Shown: positions 7,719 to 15,084 of the stretch, one piece after another
Position numbering within the stretch: position 1 is the stretch's first letter
Layout: every line of letters starts with the position of its first letter
Assembly (NCBI GenBank): GCA_029946075.1
Contig: JAQSDT010000706.1
Span: 1-16,923, forward strand
DNA length: 16,923 bases
Source: a bacterium
GTDB lineage: Bacteria; Pseudomonadota; Alphaproteobacteria; Rhizobiales; Xanthobacteraceae
Reading direction: 5' to 3'
The notes under the pieces: generated by a model
What the model saw: the letters and a program-made list of their open reading frames with translations, nothing else
Databases searched by the model: none
Told to the model about the DNA's origin: nothing
Position numbers and translations under genes: made by a program

Positions 7719-7898
7719 ATGAATACCCGACCCAATAGGGGCACAGAATCCCGTGATGTCGAGGCGTCGCTAAAGAAGCCTTACGCTGAGCCGGTGCTCA
7801 TAGACATGGGGTCCTTCAAGGACCTGACATTGGCCGTCGGCAACCTAGGCGCAACAGATGGCGGCAACAAAAGAAACCAGAAAAATACGCGTTCGTAG
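7719..7898 (+). CDS. Lasso-type precursor peptide, 59 aa
   Basis: This short gene starts at ATG 7719, eight bases after a GAAAGG ribosome site, and ends at TAG 7896-7898. The leader shows the B1-recognition pattern Tyr22-x2-Pro25-x-Leu27-x3-Gly31-x-Phe33-x3-Thr37. Thr37 fits the conserved penultimate leader residue, so cleavage is predicted after Leu38. The 21-residue core then begins AVGNLGATD (39-47), with Asp47 at position 9 as the only acidic residue. That makes it the sole candidate for ring closure with the Ala39 amine. The tail is GGNKRNQKNTRS: basic, with no aromatic residue, and ending in Ser59, the expected kinase target. Core position 1 is Ala rather than the usual Gly. The gene lies between B1 and the nucleotidyltransferase. 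The precursor call is strong; the lasso topology is inferred. Confidence 0.88.
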   Translation: MNTRPNRGTESRDVEASLKKPYAEPVLIDMGSFKDLTLAVGNLGATDGGNKRNQKNTRS

Positions 7899-8030
7899 AT
7901 CGCCCACGCAGTCGGTTTCCTCAAATATGTCCCCTTGCAACAGATGCTCATCTTTCCGCAGAGATTAGAGAGGGCCTGCCGAATAGGAACTAGTTGGGAG
8001 ACTTGGTTTTCTCGTTGCCCACTCCTTGGA

Positions 8031-9215
8031 ATGCAAATGTCGGTTTCGGCCAAGCGCTCGGCGGGCAGCGTTGAATTTGACCTTCTCTGTCTGATTGCTT
8101 GCCCTAATCCGGCCCTCGGCCAGGCGCGGCAGATGCTGTGCGGTGCCGTCGACTTTTTGGAACTTTTCCGGTTGGCCCAGTATCACGGGGTCCGCCCACA
8201 GCTCATCGAGAGCCTCCACAAGATGGCGTGGGAAACTGTGCCGGTGTCGGCAAGAACCTCGTTCGAGAATTTTCGCCGGTATCACGGCGCGCACGCTTTA
8301 TTTGTATCCGAGCAACTTTGCCGTTTGGCCGCGAAATTCTCCGAAGCGGGGCTCCGATTTGCCGCTTTCAAGGGGCCAACCTTGGCGAAGGCTCTCTACG
8401 GCGACGTATCCTGCCGGGAATATGTCGACCTCGATGTCATTGTCCCTGAGCAACAGGTCGACGAGGCTGAACGGCTGCTCGGCTCGCTCGGCTATTGCGC
8501 CGCCGCCGGCGATCGAAGTTACCGGCATGCCTTTCTGGGCTATTTGCGGCAGTACGCCTTCGTTCACCCTGGCAATGGTGTCGCAATCGACCTGCATTGG
8601 AATTTCACGGGCATCCATGTGCCGTTTCCTTTGACTCCTGCCGAAGCCTGGCGAGATCTTGGCAGCGTATCGATCGGTAACCATGCAATTCCCACTGTGG
8701 CCGGAGAGAACCTTGCCCTGCTGTTGGCCGGGCATGGAACCAAGGAGGCCTGGCGATGCCTGGGATGGGTCTGTGATTTCTCGATGCTGATTGACCGCCA
8801 TCCTGATCTCGACTGGCGCCGCATCCATGAGCGAGCCAAGGCGCGGCGATGCGGCGACGCGGTTCTGCTTGCCTGCGCAATGTCGCAGGAACTCCTAGGA
8901 ACGCCTGTGCCGCGGGCTCTGCTGGGCCTTCTTGAGAAGAGCGGGCGCGTTCACGCTCTTGTCGAGCGGCTGACGCGCGACCTGAGGAAAAGTCCGCCTG
9001 ATCCCGCAGGGCAGGAGAATTTTTCGGATTTCCATCTTTGCGAGCGCCGGATCGACAAGCTTTTGGGCGCCATTAGGCTCGCTCTCACCCGGACCTCAGG
9101 GGACTACGACATGATGAAACTTCCGCCGGCGCTATGGTCCATCTACTATGCGACACGACCGTTCCGCCTCGGCGCCAAGGCATTGGCCAACCTGGCCCTG
9201 CGAGCTACAAATTGA
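8031..9215 (+). CDS. Nucleotidyltransferase family protein of the lasso cluster
   Basis: This protein carries the family-5 nucleotidyltransferase signature: FAAFKGPTLAKALYGD followed by CREYVDLDVIVP, in which the DLD aspartates (nucleotides 8427-8435) would bind metal. A later DLHWNF strand and a helical C-terminal half (AWRCLGWVCDFSMLID) are also typical. The frame opens at ATG 7935, but the first 32 residues look unlike the family and have no ribosome site, so I prefer ATG 8031 (ATG 8037 is close); the protein is then about 394 residues. Such genes accompany HPr-like kinases in some lasso clusters, where they are thought to act on the phosphorylated C-terminal serine. Here the gene follows the precursor by about 130 bases. 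The exact donor group cannot be read from the sequence. Confidence 0.8.
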   Translation: MQMSVSAKRSAGSVEFDLLCLIACPNPALGQARQMLCGAVDFLELFRLAQYHGVRPQLIESLHKMAWETVPVSARTSFENFRRYHGAHALFVSEQLCRLAAKFSEAGLRFAAFKGPTLAKALYGDVSCREYVDLDVIVPEQQVDEAERLLGSLGYCAAAGDRSYRHAFLGYLRQYAFVHPGNGVAIDLHWNFTGIHVPFPLTPAEAWRDLGSVSIGNHAIPTVAGENLALLLAGHGTKEAWRCLGWVCDFSMLIDRHPDLDWRRIHERAKARRCGDAVLLACAMSQELLGTPVPRALLGLLEKSGRVHALVERLTRDLRKSPPDPAGQENFSDFHLCERRIDKLLGAIRLALTRTSGDYDMMKLPPALWSIYYATRPFRLGAKALANLALRATN

Positions 9216-9391
9216 TCGGCGGCCACGGCCGGCGCGATGCTTGTGCCGAAAATCAGATCCGAAAGCATCTATGATAGAGTCCGCCAAGAATAACCAAAGC
9301 CAAGACGATATGTACCTGGATGCAAGAGCGCACAATCGCTTCTTGCCACCTCCGCCGATGCCATGCAGCGCCCAGCGACATTCTGGTCGTG

Positions 9392-9676
9392 ATGCCTGAG
9401 ACATTGAAGGCCACCAAAGTTATGGCCAAAACGGGCAGAGGTCGCGTTAAAAACCTCGCGCGTCGCATTGTGTGCGAGGTCTATGCGATAACCGCGGGAA
9501 GGCTGGATGGCTGGAGGGGTACGCGCACAGTTGCCCAGCTCCTGGAAGTGAAGGACGACGAGGCCATGAAAGCGGCCGTCCAGCTAGCGATAACAAACGG
9601 CTGGCTTGTGGACCGCAGCAGTGGGCGGACCCTGCAACTAACCGATGAGGGTCGTCGCCTGGCCAAGCTGGCCTAA
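9392..9676 (+). CDS. Small winged-helix-like protein of unknown function
   Basis: This protein has about 94 residues if it starts at ATG 9392; ATG 9422 would give 84. The frame also opens at 9320, but the first 24 residues look non-coding. A basic N-terminus (KTGRGRVKNLARRI) precedes a helical region and TVAQLLEVKDDEAMKAAVQLA. The C-terminus, NGWLVDRSSGRTLQLTDEGRRLAKL, resembles the wing and last helix of winged-helix DNA-binding proteins. I do not recognise a named family. It lies downstream of the nucleotidyltransferase in the same direction and could be the last gene of the locus or an independent regulator. It might bind the palindrome at 7602-7624, but this is speculation. Confidence 0.5.
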   Translation: MPETLKATKVMAKTGRGRVKNLARRIVCEVYAITAGRLDGWRGTRTVAQLLEVKDDEAMKAAVQLAITNGWLVDRSSGRTLQLTDEGRRLAKLA

Positions 9677-9727
9677 TCCTCCTGCGCGGATATTCGGACG
9701 CGAAAACGCGCCCCTCCAAGCTCTCGC

Positions 9728-9809
9728 AGTTCGTTCCCGGTCTCCACCGCCCAACCAGCTGCACATTCGAAACACGCAGAACTATGCTCCCAATTCTCCA
9801 GCTATCTCA
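9728..9809 (+). repeat. Direct repeat, copy 1 of 2
   Basis: These 82 bases recur at 16649-16730 in the same orientation, offset by 6921. The right-hand 65 bases (9745-9809) differ at five positions, all transitions; the left-hand 17 differ at about six. The copies diverge abruptly after 9809. The element lies outside genes, just upstream of the liv operon leader. Confidence 0.75.
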
Positions 9810-9838
9810 TGCCATCAATTCGGCTTACCGTGTTGAAT

Positions 9839-9859
9839 ACCTTCCTCCTAATGGAAGGT
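9839..9859 (+). promoter_or_regulatory. Hairpin just upstream of the binding-protein ribosome site
   Basis: ACCTTCC (9839-9845) pairs with GGAAGGT (9853-9859) around a seven-base loop. It sits six bases ahead of the strong GGGAGG ribosome site (9865-9870) of the ABC binding-protein gene and could stabilise or modulate that mRNA. Function is inferred from position only. Confidence 0.35.
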
Positions 9860-9877
9860 GAACCGGGAGGGGGAATC

Positions 9878-11080
9878 ATGAGACATTTTGCGTTGCGTCG
9901 TCAGCTCCTGGCGGCGGCGCTGTTGATTGGACTTGGTCTGTCAACGAGCGTGCCGGCGGCAGCGCAGGACACGATCCGCTTCGGCACGGCGCTGTCGCTG
10001 ACAGGTAACCTCGCGACCGAGGGCAAGCTTGTGCGCGAAGGTTACGACTTCTTCGTCAAGACGGTGAACGAGCGCGGCGGCATCGACGTCGCTGGCAAGA
10101 AGTACAAGGTCGAGATCGTCTACTACGACGATGAAAGCTACGTGAACACCTCGGTCAAGCTTTACGAAAAGCTGATCTCCGAGGACAAGGTGAAGTTTCT
10201 GCTCGGCCCCTACGGCAGTGGCATCACCATCGCCGTCAGCAACATCACCGAGCAGCACAAGCTGCCGCTGGTGATCGCCCACGGCGCCGCCTCGACGATC
10301 TACAATCGCGGCTACAAGTACATCTTCGGCGTCCTGAACTCGATCGACCACTACACCTACAACATGGTGAAGATGGCATCTGAGCAGAAGCTCACGCGCC
10401 TGGCCCTGCTCAATGAGAACCAGCTCTTCGCCCAGCTCGGCATCGACGGCGCTGCACAGCAGGCCAAGGAGCTCGGCGTCGAGGTCGTCTACAAGGAGAG
10501 GTATTCGTCCGGTTCCAAGGACCTGTCGCCTGAGCTGGAGAAGATGAAGGCCGCCAAGCCGGATATGATCATCGCCGGGGGCTATACCAACGACATGATC
10601 CTGCTGGCCCGCCAGATCGGCCAGGTCGGGCTGAAGCCGAAGCTGCTGGGCTACCTTCTCGGGCCGACGCTGCCGGGGTTCGTAAAATCGCTGGGTGCCG
10701 AGGCCGAGCTCACGCTCGAGCCGGTGCAGTGGAGCATTAACGTGCCGTACAAGGACCAGATCTTTGACTGGACCGCACGCGGCTACGCCGACGCCTTCCA
10801 GAAGGTCTACGGGCACGTTCCCGACTATCATCCGATCCAGTCCACGGCGGCTCTGCAGGTCTACTACAACGCCTTCCAGAAGGTCGGCGGCTTCGACCCG
10901 CAGAAGGTGCGCTACGCGATCGCTGCCACGGACATCGTCACCGCCTACGGGCCCATCCGCTTCAACGACAAGGGCCAGAATATCGCCAAGTCGATGTCGG
11001 TGGTGCAGATCCAGGATGGCAAGCCGGTGGTGGTCTATCCGGCCGACGTGGCGGAGACCAAGCTGAAGCTGAACCCCTGA
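9878..11080 (+). CDS. Branched-chain-amino-acid-type ABC transporter, periplasmic binding protein
   Basis: This is a periplasmic solute-binding protein of the Leu/Ile/Val receptor family (periplasmic binding fold type I), about 400 residues. I choose ATG 9878 over the frame's earlier ATG 9809 because GGGAGG lies seven bases upstream and a Sec signal peptide follows at once: MRHFALRR, a hydrophobic run, then a PAAAQ cleavage region near residue 29. The mature part opens with DTIRFGTALSLTG, then YDFFVKTVNERGGI, EIVYYDDES and FLLGPYGSG, all typical of the family. It is the first gene of an operon with two permeases and two ATPases. The ligand cannot be read from the sequence. The embedded CoA-ligase-like gene suggests a carboxylic acid rather than Leu/Ile/Val. 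A well-expressed gene is expected from its ribosome site. Confidence 0.9.
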   Translation: MRHFALRRQLLAAALLIGLGLSTSVPAAAQDTIRFGTALSLTGNLATEGKLVREGYDFFVKTVNERGGIDVAGKKYKVEIVYYDDESYVNTSVKLYEKLISEDKVKFLLGPYGSGITIAVSNITEQHKLPLVIAHGAASTIYNRGYKYIFGVLNSIDHYTYNMVKMASEQKLTRLALLNENQLFAQLGIDGAAQQAKELGVEVVYKERYSSGSKDLSPELEKMKAAKPDMIIAGGYTNDMILLARQIGQVGLKPKLLGYLLGPTLPGFVKSLGAEAELTLEPVQWSINVPYKDQIFDWTARGYADAFQKVYGHVPDYHPIQSTAALQVYYNAFQKVGGFDPQKVRYAIAATDIVTAYGPIRFNDKGQNIAKSMSVVQIQDGKPVVVYPADVAETKLKLNP

Positions 11081-11099
11081 CGGTCGGCGATCCAGGCCA

Positions 11100-11981
11100 A
11101 TGCAACTCGTTGCCCAGATTGTCCTGAACGGCGTGCTGCTGGGCGGCTTCTATGCCTGCATGGCCCTCGGCTTCTCAATCGTCTGGGGCGTCATGAACAT
11201 GGTCAATCTAGCCTATGGCAGCATGATCATGGTCGGCGCCTATGTCACCCAGATGGCCGTGCTTCATCTCGGCCTGCCGCTGACGCTAGCCCTGCCCCTG
11301 GCGGCGCTGGCGACCTTCACCCTAGGCTATGCCCTGCAGCGCGGCTTGCTCAATCGACTGGCCGAGCGTTCGGTCTTCATGACGCTCATCTTCACCTTTG
11401 GGCTGAACATGGCCCTGATCAACCTAAACCTGCTTCTGTTCTCGGCCGACGTGCGCTCGCTGCCCGACGTGTTCGGTCGCGCCTCCTTCACTATCGTCGG
11501 CCTCAGCGTCCCCTACAGCCGGGCAACGATCTTCGCCGTCGCGATGGCCATGACGCTCGGGCTGCACGCCCTGCTCAACTGGACGTCGCTCGGCAATGCC
11601 ATCAAGGCGACCAGCTTCGACCCGGATGCCGCGCGGCTCTCCGGCATCGACGTGCCGCACGTCTATGCCCTGACCTTCGCGATCGGCGGCGCCATCGCCG
11701 GGGTCACGGGTGCACTGGTTGCCACCAGCTATTCCTTCTCGCCGTTCGCCGGCGAGAGCTACACCATGAAGTCCTTCGTCGTCGTGGTGCTAGGCGGTCT
11801 CGGCAGCATTCCCGGCGCCATCGTCGGTGGCATGCTGCTGGGAATCGTGGAGAACCTCGCCTCGCTGTTTTTCGATTCCGGTTATCGCGACGCTGTCGGC
11901 TTCGCCTTGCTGCTGGTCGTACTGGTGTTGCGGCCGCGGGGGCTGATGGGCCGGCGCTTCTTCGCCGAGGTAAAGGGCTGA
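11100..11981 (+). CDS. livH: ABC transporter permease, LivH type
   Basis: This 293-residue inner-membrane permease has the LivH family layout of about eight hydrophobic helices. Family landmarks are ILNGVLLGGFYACMALGFS at the N-terminus, GVMNMVNLAYGSMIMVGAY, AIKATSFDPDAARLSGIDV in the cytoplasmic coupling loop, and VVVLGGLGSIPGAIVGGMLLG near the C-terminus. Residue numbers were not counted, but the length is normal. It would form the channel with the LivM-type protein encoded just downstream and receive substrate from the binding protein 19 bases upstream. The ATG at 11100 has only a weak CCAGG ribosome site, which suggests coupling to the upstream gene. Confidence 0.9.
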   Translation: MQLVAQIVLNGVLLGGFYACMALGFSIVWGVMNMVNLAYGSMIMVGAYVTQMAVLHLGLPLTLALPLAALATFTLGYALQRGLLNRLAERSVFMTLIFTFGLNMALINLNLLLFSADVRSLPDVFGRASFTIVGLSVPYSRATIFAVAMAMTLGLHALLNWTSLGNAIKATSFDPDAARLSGIDVPHVYALTFAIGGAIAGVTGALVATSYSFSPFAGESYTMKSFVVVVLGGLGSIPGAIVGGMLLGIVENLASLFFDSGYRDAVGFALLLVVLVLRPRGLMGRRFFAEVKG

Positions 11982-11990
11982 TCCGCCGCC

Positions 11991-12986
11991 ATGGCTGCGT
12001 CCGCCATGCTCGGTAGATGGAGCAACGGTGCCTGGGCCGGCAGCCTGCGCAGCGCGGCGATTGCCTGCGTGTTGATGGCGATCCTGATGGTGCTGCCGCC
12101 CTTTCTATCGCTTTACTGGCTGCGCCTGCTGACCAGTGTCCTCATGCTCGCCGTCGTCGCCCAGGGCATGAATGCAATGGCGGGCTTCGTCGGCTATCCC
12201 GCCTTCGGCAATGTCGTGTTCTTCGGTATCGGCGCCTACGGCACGGCGCTGGCCATCGCCGCGGGCTTCGGCATGGGGCCGGCCCTGCTCGTCGGCGCGG
12301 TTCCAGCCGGGGCGCTGGCACTGGCTGTCGGGCCGCTGTTGCTCCGGCTGCGCGGCCACTACTTCGCCATCGCAACGCTCGGACTGAACGAAGTCGTGTC
12401 GGCCCTGGCCGCCAACCTCTCGGGCCTCACGGGCGGCGCCGCAGGCCTGTCGTTGCCGCTCGGGGCTGGCACTGCCAGCGACGCCGCGCAGCGAGCGTAT
12501 TTCGGCTTCGTCGCGCTGTTTGCCGCCAGCCTGGTGCTCGGCATCTTCCTCCGAGATAGCCGCTTCGGTTACGGCTGCCGGGCCATCCGGTCCAACGAGG
12601 AGGCGGCGGAGGCAACCGGGATCGCCACGCTGCGCGTGAAGTCGATCGCCTGGATGCTGAGTGCGCTGCTGACGGCGGTGGCCGGCGGGCTCTACGCGCG
12701 CTGGGTCGGGTTCATCGAGCCGTCGCTAGTGTTCGATATGGCGATATCGGTCAAGGCGTTCGTCATGTTTCTGCTGGGCGGGGCTGGCACCGTCTTCGGC
12801 CCCTTGATCGGCTCGCTGCTGATCGAGAGCGCGACGACGCTGGCATGGAGCCACCTCCTGAAACTACATCTGTTGGTACTGGGGGTGACAATCATGCTGG
12901 TCGTGCTGATGATGCCCGACGGCGCCCAGGGCTTTGTCGCGCGGCACTGGCCCACGGTCCGCGCCTGGCTGCGGCGCAGGTCTTGA
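11991..12986 (+). CDS. livM: ABC transporter permease, LivM type
   Basis: This 331-residue inner-membrane permease is the second channel subunit. Family landmarks are GMNAMAGFVGYPAFGNVVFFGIGAYGTALA-like sequence in helices two and three, LRLRGHYFAIATLGLNEVV, the coupling loop AIRSNEEAAEATGI, and VKAFVMFLLGGAGTVFGPLIG near the C-terminus. It starts nine bases after livH, at ATG 11991 or ATG 12006. Neither has a strong ribosome site, so coupling is likely. Its stop TGA (12984-12986) overlaps the TTG start of the ATPase gene. Length and order agree with liv-type operons. Confidence 0.9.
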   Translation: MAASAMLGRWSNGAWAGSLRSAAIACVLMAILMVLPPFLSLYWLRLLTSVLMLAVVAQGMNAMAGFVGYPAFGNVVFFGIGAYGTALAIAAGFGMGPALLVGAVPAGALALAVGPLLLRLRGHYFAIATLGLNEVVSALAANLSGLTGGAAGLSLPLGAGTASDAAQRAYFGFVALFAASLVLGIFLRDSRFGYGCRAIRSNEEAAEATGIATLRVKSIAWMLSALLTAVAGGLYARWVGFIEPSLVFDMAISVKAFVMFLLGGAGTVFGPLIGSLLIESATTLAWSHLLKLHLLVLGVTIMLVVLMMPDGAQGFVARHWPTVRAWLRRRS

Positions 12987-13687
12987 TACTCAGCGTGCGC
13001 GGGCTTTCTGCCGGCTACGGCGGCCTGATGGCCATCCGCTCCCTCGACCTCGACGTGAAGGCGGGCGAATGGCTGGCGGTGCTCGGACCGGTCGGCGCCG
13101 GCAAGTCGACGTTGCTCGGCGTTTTGGCCGGGCTCGTTGCGGCGCGGCAGGGGGAGATCCTGCTTGCTGGTGAAGACATCCGGCTGCTGCCGCCCCATCG
13201 CCGTCTGCGCCTGGGCGTTGCCCTGGTGCCGGAGGGCCGCCGGCTCTTTTCCGGCATGACGGTGCGCGAGAACCTCCTGGCCGGCACACATGCGCTGCCC
13301 AATTCGGCGATGCGACGGCGCAACCTCGACCGGGTTTGCGAACTCTTTCCCGTGCTGGCCGAGCGGACCCGCCAGATCGCCGGCACGTTGAGCGGGGGCG
13401 AGCAGCAGATGTGCGCCATCGGCCGCGCGCTGATGGCCTCGCCCCGGCTTCTGATCATCGACGAAGTTACGCTCGGCCTGGCCCCACTGGTCGTCGAGTC
13501 CTTGTTTGCCGCCCTGGCGGAACTTCACCGGCAGGGCATGACGCTGCTCACCGTGGAGCAGAATGTGCCGCTGGTGCTGGCCCATGCCGATCGCGGCTGC
13601 GTGCTGAGCGGCGGCGCCATCGTCCTGGAGGGCCCCGCCGGGGTGCTGCGGCACGACCCCGACCTCCCGCGACATTTCATTGGATAG
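12983..13687 (+). CDS. livF: ABC transporter ATPase, LivF type
   Basis: This 234-residue ATPase powers the permease pair. The frame opens upstream at ATG 12845, but that part is antisense-like sequence inside livM. The start TTG 12983 overlaps the livM stop and gives MILSVRGLSAGYGG, the standard LivF N-terminus. Motifs are Walker A GPVGAGKST (35-43), LGVALVPEGRRLFSGMTVREN, ABC signature LSGGEQQM, Walker B LLIIDE followed by VTLGLAP (Val where Pro is usual), and the switch His in LLTVEQNVPLVLAHAD-type context, where Gln-Asn replaces His as is normal for LivF. It precedes the acyl-CoA-synthetase-like gene by 14 bases. Confidence 0.9.
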   Translation: MILSVRGLSAGYGGLMAIRSLDLDVKAGEWLAVLGPVGAGKSTLLGVLAGLVAARQGEILLAGEDIRLLPPHRRLRLGVALVPEGRRLFSGMTVRENLLAGTHALPNSAMRRRNLDRVCELFPVLAERTRQIAGTLSGGEQQMCAIGRALMASPRLLIIDEVTLGLAPLVVESLFAALAELHRQGMTLLTVEQNVPLVLAHADRGCVLSGGAIVLEGPAGVLRHDPDLPRHFIG

Positions 13688-13701
13688 CGAGCCGACACGC
13701 C

Positions 13702-15084
13702 ATGACAGCACCTGACCTCTCCCGCCTCTTCTCGCCACGCTCCATCGCCGTGCTCGGCGCATCGGCGAGCACCGACAAGCTGGGCGGCCAGGTCTTTGCC
13801 CGTCTGGCCGCGTCCTTCCACGGCGACCTGATCGCCATCAATCCCGGCGAAAGCGATATTGCCGGCCGTGCGTCCGTCCCTTCAGTGGAGGCGCTGCCGC
13901 AACCGGTCGATCTGCTGATCGCCCTGGCGCCGGGCGAGCGTCTTGTCGAGGCGATCGAGCGCTGCCCCGAGGGCCGCGTCGGCTTCCTGCTCGCCATCCC
14001 GAGCGGCTTCGGCGAGGTCGCGCACGAAGGGCCCGATCTGCAGCAGCGGCTGGGTGCTGCGGCCCGACGTGCCGGTATCCGCGTGGTCGGGCCCAACTGT
14101 GTCGGCTTACTTAACGGCTCGATCGGACTGAACGCCTCGATTATCCCGCTGATGCCGCCGGGCGGCGCGACCGGCCTGGGCGTGGCGACGCAAAGCGGCG
14201 GCTTTGGCATGGCGCTCGCCATGTACGCCGCCGACAGCGGCATGGCGGTCTCCTGCTTCTGCGATGTCGGCAACACGGTGGACATCTCGCTGGCCGACTG
14301 CGTGGGGCATCTCGCCCGCGACCCGGCCACCGGCGTGATCGGCCTCTACATCGAGTCGGTGCGTGACCTGCCGTGCTTCATGCAGACCCTTTCAGAGGCC
14401 GCCAAGTCCAAGCCGGTCGTGGTGTGTCCGCTCGCCCGCACGCCGTCCGGCCAGGCCGCGTCGCTCGCCCATGTCGGCATATCGGCCGATGGCGCGCGCC
14501 TCGTGGGCAGCCTTCCCGACCAGGCGATCATCGTGCACTCCGGACTGGATCTGCTTCATGTGGCCCGCGCCCTGCTGTGGCAGGGCCGGCCGCTGCGCGG
14601 CAAGCGCCTCGCCATCGTCACCGGCACCGGCGGGATCGGGACCGAGATTGCCGACCTGGCAGGAGAGCAGGGCATGATCGTTCCGCGCTTCTCCACCAAG
14701 CTGACAGCAGCCATCGCCCGGCACCTGCCGGCCTACGCCGCCAGCGCCAATCCCGTCGATTTCACGCCGGTGTGGCGTGACTATCCGCGACTGTATCCGC
14801 TGGTAATGGCGGAGATCGCCGCGTCCGGCGAAGCCGACCTGATCGCGGTTTCGATTACCGATGTCCCGACCACCTGGCCCGACCTCGCGCGGAGCTTGGC
14901 AGGCTCGGTGCCGACACTCGGTCTGCCGGTGGCTGTCTACTGGGCCTCGCGCGATGCCGACTTACCCAATATGGAGTCGCTCAACGCGGCTCGCATTCCC
15001 ACCTACCGCGCCACACGCGAGCTCGCCCTGGCGCTAGGCGCGCTCGCCCACCACGGGGTGGCACCGGGCGGCCATGCTGCTTGA
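13702..15084 (+). CDS. Acyl-CoA synthetase (NDP-forming) alpha-subunit-like protein
   Basis: This 460-residue protein resembles the alpha part of NDP-forming acyl-CoA synthetases. The start is ATG 13702, 14 bases after livF; the longer frame upstream is a shadow of livF. An N-terminal CoA-binding Rossmann domain has LFSPRSIAVLGASAS and VVGPNCVGLLN. A succinyl-CoA-ligase-like domain has VATQSGGFGMALA and CDVGNTVDISLADC. The SLAHVGISADGARL segment holds the His that should carry the phosphoryl group. A third domain follows. The ATP-grasp beta subunit is absent from the window, so a partner elsewhere or a non-catalytic role must be considered. Its position inside a liv operon suggests it converts the imported acid to its CoA thioester. 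Its end overlaps livG by 11 bases. Confidence 0.85.
   Translation: MTAPDLSRLFSPRSIAVLGASASTDKLGGQVFARLAASFHGDLIAINPGESDIAGRASVPSVEALPQPVDLLIALAPGERLVEAIERCPEGRVGFLLAIPSGFGEVAHEGPDLQQRLGAAARRAGIRVVGPNCVGLLNGSIGLNASIIPLMPPGGATGLGVATQSGGFGMALAMYAADSGMAVSCFCDVGNTVDISLADCVGHLARDPATGVIGLYIESVRDLPCFMQTLSEAAKSKPVVVCPLARTPSGQAASLAHVGISADGARLVGSLPDQAIIVHSGLDLLHVARALLWQGRPLRGKRLAIVTGTGGIGTEIADLAGEQGMIVPRFSTKLTAAIARHLPAYAASANPVDFTPVWRDYPRLYPLVMAEIAASGEADLIAVSITDVPTTWPDLARSLAGSVPTLGLPVAVYWASRDADLPNMESLNAARIPTYRATRELALALGALAHHGVAPGGHAA

Noticed and set aside
7725..7898. Alternative core start at Gly41 of the precursor, giving a seven-residue ring to Asp47
   Set aside because: It would place Thr37 four residues before the cut instead of two, breaking the leader rule. 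Ala39 with a nine-residue ring satisfies both rules.
9941..10831. 296-codon - strand frame opposite the ABC binding-protein gene
   Set aside because: Shadow of a strongly biased GC-rich gene. It is low-complexity Asp/Val/Leu-rich and the + strand gene has a clear signal peptide and family motifs.
12692..13762. 356-codon - strand frame across livM, livF and the next gene start
   Set aside because: Antisense to three well-supported reading frames, with no family features. It is an artefact of GC-rich third positions.
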